Source: CATOSP01 sp965197545 (GTDB taxonomy: Bacteria; Chloroflexota; Dehalococcoidia; Lucifugimonadales; UBA3495). From it: a stretch of DNA of 64,000 nucleotides. The notes under the pieces are model-generated. The model saw nothing but the letters and a program-made list of their open reading frames with translations. It made no database searches and was not told where the DNA came from. The translations under genes were made by a program, and so were the position numbers. Location: NCBI GenBank assembly GCA_965197545.1, contig CBDANJ010000008.1:2480001-2544000 (forward strand). Direction: 5' to 3'. Below are positions 49,308-56,213 of the stretch, one piece after another (within the stretch, counting starts at the first letter, position 1; every line of letters begins with the position of its first letter).

Positions 49308-50210
49308 ATGGCGTCTCAGCAAGTGGGACTATCGCTCCACGACGCGGCCCGGGCCATGGGAGTGGTGTTCACCCAGGAAAACGAGCCGGTCGACAGAGAA
49401 GTCCAGGTACAAGGCATGACCTTCCACTACCTGGAATGGGGCGATCCCGCCAACCCCACCGTGGTGATGCTGCATGGCAACTCGCAGCAGGCCCATAGCT
49501 GGGACTTCGTCAGTCTCCCTCTCTCCGAGCATTATCATGTGATCGCCTTGGACCAGCGCGGCCACGGCGACACTGATTGGGCTCCGGACGGTGACTACTC
49601 CCTGGAAGCCCAGGTGCGCGACTTCGACGAGTTTGTCGAAGCGATGGGGCTCAACGGCTTCACGCTAATCGGGCATTCCATGGGGGGGCGTAACTCCTAC
49701 GTTTGGGCTTCGGACAATTCCGGCAAGCTCCGGGGCTTGGTCATCGTGGACACCGGTCCCCAAACGCAGCGGCAGGGGTCGAACCGGATCCGCCGCTTCA
49801 GAGAGCTTCCCGACGAGCTAAACTCCTTCGAAGAGTTCGCCCAGCGCGTGATGGAATACACGGGACGCACCCGCGAGCAGGTTGTCGGGGCGTTGAAATA
49901 CAGCATCCGCGAGAGGGCCGACGGAAAGTGGACCTGGAAGTATGATAAGGCGATGCGGAACCCGGACCACCGGCCCGCATCCTGGTCCGCCGAACAACTA
50001 TGGGAGGCAGTGGCGAAGATCAACTGCCCCACCCTGGTTGTCCGCGGAGACCGCAGCGACCTATTTGCCGAAGAAACCATGCAGCGCATGGCCGAGGTGA
50101 TCTCCGACTGCACGACGGTCACCATATCAGGCGCAGGTCACCTGGTGCAGGGCGACAACCCCCCCGACTTCAACGCGGCGGTCCTGGAACTACTGAGGCG
50201 GATCAATTAG
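49308..50210 (+). CDS. Alpha/beta hydrolase
   Basis: A 300-residue alpha/beta hydrolase with all catalytic parts: VVMLHGNSQQAHSWD (oxyanion), nucleophile Ser in LIGHSMGGRNSYVWAS, acid in VRGDRSDLFAE and base His in ISGAGHLVQGDNPPDF. It resembles soluble epoxide- or ester-hydrolases with a cap domain (residues about 150-220). GGGAGG lies eight bases before the start. It stands alone. Confidence 0.9.
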   Translation: MASQQVGLSLHDAARAMGVVFTQENEPVDREVQVQGMTFHYLEWGDPANPTVVMLHGNSQQAHSWDFVSLPLSEHYHVIALDQRGHGDTDWAPDGDYSLEAQVRDFDEFVEAMGLNGFTLIGHSMGGRNSYVWASDNSGKLRGLVIVDTGPQTQRQGSNRIRRFRELPDELNSFEEFAQRVMEYTGRTREQVVGALKYSIRERADGKWTWKYDKAMRNPDHRPASWSAEQLWEAVAKINCPTLVVRGDRSDLFAEETMQRMAEVISDCTTVTISGAGHLVQGDNPPDFNAAVLELLRRIN

Positions 50211-50361
50211 CCGTTAGCGGCGCCCGTTAAAGACCGCATCGCGGCACAGGCGTAACTGTTCCCCGGCATTCACGCCCTGAGTCGTAGTCCTGAACCGCCG
50301 GGACCATCCCCTTTTCCCTTGTGGTGAAGTTGCCTGCGCCAACAATATGATGGCGTCGGCC

Positions 50362-51606
50362 CTAACCGATTAGCCGGGGGATGCCGTCGCCCAGGCCGAA
50401 GCCTATGGCGGCGGAGACGGCCCCGATGCCCAGGATTTCCAACCCCTGAAGCACCGGCGGCTTCCTCACCAGTCTGCCCTTGATCGAACCCAAGGCGAAT
50501 AGGCCCACCAACGCCGCGCCCACCGAGACCGATATCGCCAAATATCCCGTCAAAAGCATGTGAGGCACGATGGGGACAAGGGCTGCCAGGATGAACGAGA
50601 CCCCCATCACGGCAGCGTCCTTCGCCGGGCTGGTGGTCTCCTCCATGCTGATGCCCAGCTCCTTTTCGGCCATGGTGCGGAGCCACAGGTCTTTGTCCTG
50701 GGCGATCTCGTCGGCCATTTCCCGGGCTTCTTTGTAACTCTTACCTTCCCGCTGGAAGGCCACCACCAATTCGGCAAACTCTTCGCCTGGCTTCTCCTCA
50801 AGCTCCAATGCCTCGCGCTCTATTTCAGCGCGTTTAACGTCCAATTCGGCGCGGGAGCCCAGCCAAGCGCCGGTTGCCATGGATATCATCCCGGCGGCCG
50901 CGGCGGCCAGACCCGCCACCAGCACGGCCGTCTGACTGTCCAGCGCCACCGCTACGGATGTCACCAGGGCCACGGTGCTTAGAATTCCGTCCTGCGCTCC
51001 GAAAACCACTTCCCTCAGCCTGCCCAGTGAGGCCACGCGCCACCGCTCCCGGTCCAGCTCCATTGCGGCGCTCACGAAGGTGTCGAATCCCGTTTCCAGA
51101 ACGGGTCTTCCGTTGCCCCCAGGGCCTTCCCCGGATTCTGTGGCTGCGCCGGGCTCGTCCAACTCAACGGGTGACGTCCGAGGTTGCGCTGTGGCGGCGG
51201 CGTGCTTCACCTCCAAATCGGCCAATGCCCGGCTGAACATCTCCAGGTGGTGCCGCTCCCTCCCCAGGGCTAGGGCGAAGGAGTCCGCAACGTCTTGCCT
51301 CCCTTCCGCCAGTGCCTCATTAATCATGCGTGGGTAGACGGTGCCGAACTCTTTAGCTTCTCCGGTAACGACGGTGTGGAGATTCTCAAGGGTCGGACCG
51401 ACGCCATTTGCGACGCGAAGATGGTTCAGGCCATGGATCGTCTCCGCGCCCGCGACTTCCTGGAAAACCTGGGCGACCTCCGGATGGCCCTCCTCCAATG
51501 CCTTGTGGGCGAAGGCGTTATAAGTGAGGTTAGCCATAGCCTCGGCCACTATGGCGCTCCACAGGTTCTTGTCAGTTCTGGTCAGGGCGGGAGCATCCTG
51601 AGCCAT
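50362..51606 (-). CDS. Ferritin-like / VIT1-CCC1 fusion, iron or manganese exporter (MbfA-like)
   Basis: A 414-residue fusion. Residues 1-135 form a rubrerythrin-like di-iron domain with metal ligands in IVAEAMANLTYNAF, AETIHGLNHLR and RERHHLEMF. Residues about 175-414 form the VIT1/CCC1 transporter (RLREVVFGAQDGILSTVALV, GMISMATGAWLGSRAE, then GVSFILAALVPIVPHML). Such MbfA proteins export iron and protect against peroxide. Start 51606 has AAAGGAG upstream. Regulation by Fur or Irr is known for relatives, but no such box was recognised here. Confidence 0.85.
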   Translation of the reverse strand: MAQDAPALTRTDKNLWSAIVAEAMANLTYNAFAHKALEEGHPEVAQVFQEVAGAETIHGLNHLRVANGVGPTLENLHTVVTGEAKEFGTVYPRMINEALAEGRQDVADSFALALGRERHHLEMFSRALADLEVKHAAATAQPRTSPVELDEPGAATESGEGPGGNGRPVLETGFDTFVSAAMELDRERWRVASLGRLREVVFGAQDGILSTVALVTSVAVALDSQTAVLVAGLAAAAAGMISMATGAWLGSRAELDVKRAEIEREALELEEKPGEEFAELVVAFQREGKSYKEAREMADEIAQDKDLWLRTMAEKELGISMEETTSPAKDAAVMGVSFILAALVPIVPHMLLTGYLAISVSVGAALVGLFALGSIKGRLVRKPPVLQGLEILGIGAVSAAIGFGLGDGIPRLIG

Positions 51607-51938
51607 ATCAGGCTCCTTTCTGTGATGGGGTGAGGGTGATCTAGGTGAAGTGGTAATAGCCGCCAAGGCATAGCGGCAAACAAAGATATATGACCATTAT
51701 ATTAGGTTGGTTGCTGGATTCGTAGGAGCATTGCGAAATGCGGATGCCCTATAGCCTGGAAACGAGGAGCGGAGACCACCCACGACAATCACCATAAGAC
51801 AAACGAACGGACGCACTGGCAGAGGCACTCACTGCCGAGCGATGCTACAACGCAGTATCTACATTCTGGCCCGCAAACACTGAGGCCCCGGAGCGGTCCC
51901 GGCCTTTTGTCAGTGATCATGCTAAATCGTGAGATAGG
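51607..51938. other. Spacer between MbfA-like and split membrane-protein genes
   Basis: 332 bases without a gene. The terminator-like hairpin at 51878-51915 is the only structure found. The MbfA-like ribosome site lies at its left end. Confidence 0.5.
51878..51915 (-). terminator. Terminator-like hairpin downstream of the split membrane-protein gene
   Basis: cactga (51878) pairs with tcagtg (51910-51915), and aggcc with ggcct inside. The minus-strand transcript of the gene at 51939 would meet it about 25 bases after its stop. Confidence 0.35.
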
Positions 51939-52550
51939 CTATCTACGATGAGACTGAGCTAAACCAATCGCAACCCCGGCACCACCTATGCCGGTTGCAA
52001 TAGAAGCCAATATCGGTCCTATGAGACTTGTCTCTCTTAATAGTATCAGAGTGATTATGAATGCGAACAACGCCCCAAGGACAATGAGTCCAACCCCTGA
52101 GTATAGAAGACGACTATGCCTGCGTTCGGCAAACTCCTGCTCAGTTTCACGGGCTCTATGCCCCATGTATTCTGAGATCAGTTCAGGGCTGACTTTCTCA
52201 GCTATAGGATCGAATGGCCGGGCCTGAACAGTGAGCAGGGCCTTTTCATTCTCCCTCTTGGGGAGAGGGCTCGACTCTCCCTGCAACGGTATAGCTGCGG
52301 CAAGTCAGTTTCGTGGAAACCCCCTCACCCTGACCCTCTCCCAGAGGGAGAGGGGCCGGGCCTGAACAGTGAGTGATTGACTGGTGATGCGTCCATGGAC
52401 ACTGGTAAGATTTGACTGTAAGGCTTCGGCTACCTCTGGAGGTAACTGAGCAAGGAGTTCTGAGGGGATGGTGATTTCTGAGGGTACGTTGTTGGCAGCA
52501 TCTTCGTTTTTGGCTGAAGAGTCGTTCGGCTCTTCTTGAGGTGTGGTCAT
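51939..52550 (-). pseudogene. DUF2335-like membrane protein gene split by a small repeat
   Basis: The first part starts at 52550: MTTPQEEPNDSSAKNEDAAN, then PPEVAEALQSNLTSVHGR and SLTVQARP. The second part continues in the same frame from LTVQARPFDPIAEKVSPELI to two transmembrane helices (YSGVGLIVLGALFAFIITLI and PILASIATGIGGAGVAIGL). A 138-base insertion between them repeats the LTVQARP codons and adds a stop at 52305. Removing the insertion restores one uninterrupted frame of about 157 residues. The second part may still be made from an ATG at 52286 inside the repeat. Confidence 0.75.
52216..52373. repeat. Inserted MITE-like repeat bounded by 20-bp direct repeats
   Basis: Copies of a 20-base sequence starting ggccgggcctgaacag lie at 52216-52235 and 52354-52373. 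Between them is a shorter relative of the element at 48772-48951 with the same left end (gcagggccttttcatt) but without the right end. It splits the membrane-protein gene. Confidence 0.8.
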
Positions 52551-52559
52551 TGGGTTCCC

Positions 52560-52850
52560 TTACAGTGCCAACGAGAAATTTGGGGACCTCCCCCTGCTGT
52601 GATGCGGGGAACGCTTACCAAGGCTCATCATGTTCGGAACCGTGAAGAAATCTTGGACCATTTCGCTAATTTGGGTGGCAACCAAGGGCGCGATAAGGCA
52701 CTTAATTAATAGATTCAAATCTTCATCCGTGATCTTCCCTTCGGCCCTCGCCTTTACTACCATCTGGATAACTTGAGCCACTCGCTCAGCCGGGGACGCT
52801 GGTTTATACCCCAGGTACTCTAATAGGTCATTCCATGCTTCGGTAGTCAT
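52560..52850 (-). CDS. Small protein of unknown function, upstream partner
   Basis: A 96-residue, mostly helical protein (WNDLLEYLGYKPASPAERVA, then LLIKCLIAPLVATQISEMVQ). No family was recognised. It precedes the split membrane-protein gene by nine bases on the same strand, and both begin MTT, so they were probably one operon. The C-terminus is basic and low in structure. Confidence 0.55.
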   Translation of the reverse strand: MTTEAWNDLLEYLGYKPASPAERVAQVIQMVVKARAEGKITDEDLNLLIKCLIAPLVATQISEMVQDFFTVPNMMSLGKRSPHHSRGRSPNFSLAL

Positions 52851-53166
52851 AGTTGGGACTCGCTTTCGACAGTCTCCATGTGACGAGTGGTGCGACGATA
52901 CAAACCACTGCCAAGCCTGTCAACACTTTTGACGTCTAGTCAACCAGAGATCATGGTATCATTTAATGCTATTCTGCCATCGATGATAGATTGGCAACCA
53001 GCGTAGAGTCCAGCGCGAATGGGACCACCACCTGGCCGGATATATCAGAGAGTCTAGGCCGGTCCAGTTCGGTTGTAGGTCACCCCACGTCCTCCGCGAA
53101 ATTGAAGACCTATTCGGCAACTACGGGAAATTGAGAAGGACTGTGCAGGTGGAGGGCCTTGAATGG
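52851..53166. other. Gene-free region
   Basis: About 316 bases, less GC-rich than the surroundings (for example catggtatcatttaatgcta). I see no frame, repeat or strong hairpin. It should hold the promoter of the gene pair ending at 51939. Confidence 0.4.
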
Positions 53167-53562
53167 CTACATGTTAGGGGCAGCGTGGTGGGCGGACATC
53201 TTCCAACCCTGCGGCGTGCGAACGAATATGTTGGTGCTCAGTATGCCGAAGTTGCTGGCCCGGCCCTGCAATACGCTGCTAATGTTCTCCATACAGGTAA
53301 CCCAAGCCGAATCCCCATGCACCACAACATTTATGTAGTGGATGTTGAAGTGCATGAGGGTAGTGTTGTCGAAAATCCCGGCCCAGCTTGCGCGGACGGA
53401 CTCCCATCCGACCAGCGGTTGCCAGCCGGGGTGGACGCACATGTCCCGGTCCGAGGCTTCCCACACTTCCTCCATCTCGCGGATGTCCAAAGTGCCGAAA
53501 GCCTCGTAAAATCGCTGATTGGCCGCTTTTACGGATTCTATGTCCGCCGGGTCGGAAACCAT
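53167..53562 (-). CDS. SnoaL-like / nuclear transport factor 2 fold protein
   Basis: A 131-residue cone-shaped alpha+beta protein: ADIESVKAANQRFYEAFGTL, then CVHPGWQPLVGWESVRASWA, AWVTCMENISS and GWKMSAHHAAP. This is the SnoaL_3/DUF4440-like group found as small hydrolases, isomerases or binding proteins. The His pair near the C-terminus is usual. The specific reaction cannot be given. It stands alone. Confidence 0.82.
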   Translation of the reverse strand: MVSDPADIESVKAANQRFYEAFGTLDIREMEEVWEASDRDMCVHPGWQPLVGWESVRASWAGIFDNTTLMHFNIHYINVVVHGDSAWVTCMENISSVLQGRASNFGILSTNIFVRTPQGWKMSAHHAAPNM

Positions 53563-53622
53563 TTAACGTCTACTCCGGTCCCGCTAGACTTCGATATGCT
53601 TCTATACCCAAGAGGCGGCGCT

Positions 53623-53694
53623 CGGTGGCCGGCTCCCGGTGGTCAGTGGGAAGCGGCGGCCCGCGGGGCCCCTAGCCACTAACCACGGGCCACT
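53623..53694. repeat. 72-bp intergenic repeat, copy 1
   Basis: Begins cggtggccgg and ends gccact, with the inner inverted pair gtggtcagtg / cactaaccac. A second copy of the same length is at 55303-55374. Confidence 0.75.
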
Positions 53695-53703
53695 ACGCTG
53701 CTC

Positions 53704-54330
53704 CTAGTGCATCGGCGAGAAGGCAGAGGGGATCAGCATCTTGTTTTCCTGGCTGAGCAGAAATTCCCGGGTCGGGGGAGGCCAATGCTCCGACGTGCTC
53801 GCTTCGGCGCGGATGCGGTTGCGGTCTTCCATGTCCTTGTAAGGCCAGACGTGCATCCACTTGTTTAGCGAACCCAGGTCGCTGTACATCGCGGCGGCGC
53901 AGGGGGAATACTCCTCGCGGTGGGGTATGGCGGCTCCCCAGCGCTTGACGACTTCCGGCATGGAGCCGTTCTTGTATGTGTAGATGCGCATTTCGTAGAT
54001 GTTCCCCAATTCCTGGCCGCCGCCCATGGGCCGCATGAAGGGAGCGGGGATGTAGATGTCGGAAGACAGGCTGACGTACATCTCGGGCGGGTTCTTGGGC
54101 GGCCAGTCCGGGTCCTGCGAAGCCTCGGCGCGGATGGCGTTGCGCTCATCGACGCTCTCGTAGGGCCAGACGTGGATCACCTGGTTCAATGGGCCGATGT
54201 CGGTGTGCCAGAAAGCGCCCAGCTTGGAGTATTTCTCCCTTGCGGGCAGGGCCTTGGCGAAGTTTTCCTCGAATTGGGCTACGGAGCCTGGTTGGAGAGT
54301 GTAGGTACGGACTTCGTATATCACGGTCAC
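53704..54330 (-). CDS. NIPSNAP family protein (two domains)
   Basis: A 208-residue protein made of two NIPSNAP ferredoxin-like domains. The first has YEVRTYTLQPGSVAQFEENF and VIHVWPYESVDERNAIRAEA; the second has YEMRIYTYKNGSMPEVVKRW and WMHVWPYKDMEDRNRIRAEA. Bacterial NIPSNAP proteins are dimeric barrels of unknown enzymatic role, often near catabolic genes. ATG 54330 is preceded by AAGGAG. Confidence 0.92.
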   Translation of the reverse strand: MTVIYEVRTYTLQPGSVAQFEENFAKALPAREKYSKLGAFWHTDIGPLNQVIHVWPYESVDERNAIRAEASQDPDWPPKNPPEMYVSLSSDIYIPAPFMRPMGGGQELGNIYEMRIYTYKNGSMPEVVKRWGAAIPHREEYSPCAAAMYSDLGSLNKWMHVWPYKDMEDRNRIRAEASTSEHWPPPTREFLLSQENKMLIPSAFSPMH

Positions 54331-54732
54331 TCCTTCTTGGCGGAAAGATTTCGACGATGGCCCGCTGGGGCCGCCGGGCTAGTGTAGCAAAATGCTTATG
54401 GCCGGGCAATTGGAGTGTCCAAAGGGACCTGTTCGCAAACTCTTTCAATTGCCTGGGCCTGCCCCCATTCCCGCCTGTCCCCGCCCCCATCCCCGTCATT
54501 CCCGTGAAAACGGGAATCCACTGCCCAAACCCGCCGTCCCTGTCCCTCGGAGTAGAAGAACTTCTCAATCGTCCTAAACCAAAACCCCGCGGGCTACCGA
54601 CTCTCCCCTCCCATCTGACATTTCCCCCTTCCCATTCCGCGTTGCACCTCTCTACCATTAATTCCACTCGATATCACCCAACATGAGCCCAGACCCAAAA
54701 ACCGGTTCCCGCAAGGAGTCGCATGTCCCGAA
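54331..54732. other. C-rich gene-free region with a REP-like motif
   Basis: About 400 bases rich in C on the plus strand. It contains the short attcccg-tgaaaa-cgggaat hairpin at 54498-54517, a common dispersed repeat. No credible frame was found; the longer frames here are caused by composition. Confidence 0.45.
54498..54517. repeat. Short REP-like hairpin (attcccg...cgggaat)
   Basis: Seven-base arms around tgaaaa, within cgtcattcccgtgaaaacgg. Motifs of this type are scattered through many bacterial genomes. Confidence 0.6.
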
Positions 54733-54972
54733 ATGTCCCACTCTGTCTCAAAACAAAAAAACTCCAACCTCTCCGTCCAGCAGCGAAAGTACCTTCCCGT
54801 ACCCGCCGCCGTCCCCTCCGTGTGCGAACACGCTCGCCTCTCTAATATGGACTGCCGCCCGTTGCGGCGTTCGCTCCCGGACGGCGACTTCCGCGCCGGA
54901 CTCGCCCGCTTCCAACTCCAGTCCTTCCATAACGCCCTCACTATCAAGCCCCATATGGAGAAGCATCTATGA
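54733..54972 (+). CDS. Small helix-turn-helix-like protein
   Basis: A 79-residue basic protein. The region NLSVQQRKYLPVPAAVPSVC, then EHARLSNMDCRPLRRSLPDG and DFRAGLARFQLQ, resembles the small HTH proteins of phage-like origin in which the sequence after the helix contains a WLxDxxFRAEL block. The expected Trp/Tyr residues are changed here, so it may be degenerate. The stop overlaps the next start (ATGA). Confidence 0.45.
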   Translation: MSHSVSKQKNSNLSVQQRKYLPVPAAVPSVCEHARLSNMDCRPLRRSLPDGDFRAGLARFQLQSFHNALTIKPHMEKHL

Positions 54973-55292
54973 CTCTCGGCCAAATTAAGTCCGAAATACG
55001 CCGCCTCCAACGTAAACTGGCACGCCCATTGGCCCAAGTCGCCATCCAACGCATGTCCCAGGAGCTGTGCGATGAGTGGTCCCGCGCCCTGTTCGAAGAG
55101 GAGCCCCTGCCGGACGCCCAGCCCTTCATCCAACGGGTCGTCAAGGCGGGTTACCGTCTCTCCACCTTCACCTCAGCTAGCCGTTACCTGAATGGATGCC
55201 GCAGCCACGGAGAGGCCCCGCTCCTCAAACCCCTTCTCCGCGCCCTCCTCCCCTGGACCGTGCCCCACGAATTTGACCTGCCAGCCCCGTGA
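54969..55292 (+). CDS. Protein of unknown function, coupled to the HTH-like gene
   Basis: A 107-residue basic helical protein with QIKSEIRRLQRKLARPLAQV near the N-terminus and RYLNGCRSHGEAPLLKPLLR later. No family was recognised. The start overlaps the HTH-like gene stop by four bases, so the two are expressed together. Confidence 0.45.
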   Translation: MTLGQIKSEIRRLQRKLARPLAQVAIQRMSQELCDEWSRALFEEEPLPDAQPFIQRVVKAGYRLSTFTSASRYLNGCRSHGEAPLLKPLLRALLPWTVPHEFDLPAP

Positions 55293-55302
55293 AGTCAGTG
55301 GC

Positions 55303-55374
55303 CGGTGGCCGGGTCCCTGTGGTCAGTGAGAAGTGTCAGTCGGTGGGACCACTAACCACTAACTACGAGCCACT
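55303..55374. repeat. 72-bp intergenic repeat, copy 2
   Basis: Same length and ends as 53623-53694, with gtggtcagtg and cactaaccac conserved. The middle has diverged. It ends 16 bases before the VLRF1 gene. Confidence 0.75.
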
Positions 55375-55390
55375 GGCGTATACTTAACCC

Positions 55391-56149
55391 ATGACCTCTC
55401 CGGCTTTGACGATTCAACCCGGTCAATCCGTTTCGCGGGCGAGTCTCCAGAGGATCCTGGAGACGGCTACCCCTGATGCGGGGACGACCTCCTCTTCGGT
55501 GTATCTTGCGCCGGGGAGCGGCGTAGGCGTGCTGAAAGGCTTGGACGCCAGTTCTGGCTGGCCTGAAGCCCTGGCCGGGCTGGACCGGTCGATATTGGCT
55601 TCCGACACCGGAATTGTCGGACTGATGGCGGGACAATGGGGGCTCGTAATCCTACCGCCGTTCCCTCTGACCGAGACCATGGCCTTGGATTCCTGGTCCA
55701 CTGCTCCGTTGATGGCCAATGTGAACGCCGAGTATACGATCGGCGTGGTGCTATTGAGGCTCGGGCGTTCGACCGTGGCCCTGTTCAAGGGCGACCAATT
55801 GATTTCGGCCAAGACAGATGCCAGGTACGTCAAGGGCAAACACCACGCCGGCGGCACCTCCCAGCGACGGTTCCAGCGCATCCGGGAAGGCCAGGCACGG
55901 AAGATGTACGACAAGACCTGCGACACCGTCCGGGCCCAGCTCGAACCCCACGCCGGAAAACTGGAATATCTCTTACTCGGCGGCGATAGGATCACCCTGA
56001 ACGAATTCGTCAAAGTGTGCCCCCACGTGGAGCGGTTGCGCGGGATCACTCTGCAACGCAGGCTCAACATTAGGGACCCCAAACGTGATACGCTGGAAGA
56101 GGTGCCGGAACTCTTGAGGGAATGCCGGTTGTACCCGGTTAGCTTTTAG
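55391..56149 (+). CDS. VLRF1/Vms1-type peptidyl-tRNA hydrolase (eRF1-like)
   Basis: A 252-residue protein of the Vms1-like release factor 1 (VLRF1) family. These cut the ester bond of peptidyl-tRNA on stalled large subunits in ribosome-associated quality control. Residues about 117-165 hold the eRF1-like catalytic fold: IGVVLLRLGRSTVALFKGDQ, then YVKGKHHAGGTSQRRFQRIR, in which the Gly-Gly-x-x-Gln loop (about residues 154-159) corresponds to the GGQ/GxxQ catalytic motif. LEYLLLGGDRITLNEFVKVC and RLNIRDPKRDTLEEVPELL follow. It precedes mutS2 by 64 bases on the same strand. Confidence 0.8.
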   Translation: MTSPALTIQPGQSVSRASLQRILETATPDAGTTSSSVYLAPGSGVGVLKGLDASSGWPEALAGLDRSILASDTGIVGLMAGQWGLVILPPFPLTETMALDSWSTAPLMANVNAEYTIGVVLLRLGRSTVALFKGDQLISAKTDARYVKGKHHAGGTSQRRFQRIREGQARKMYDKTCDTVRAQLEPHAGKLEYLLLGGDRITLNEFVKVCPHVERLRGITLQRRLNIRDPKRDTLEEVPELLRECRLYPVSF

Positions 56150-56213
56150 ACCCCCAGCTATCCAACGATTCCCGCTTCGGCATTAACTCTCTGGCATTAG
56201 ATAAAACCGCACG

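Noticed and set aside
54380..54700. Pro/Ser/Arg-rich frames on both strands in the C-rich region.
   Set aside because: They follow from base composition; there is no ribosome site, family motif or coupling.
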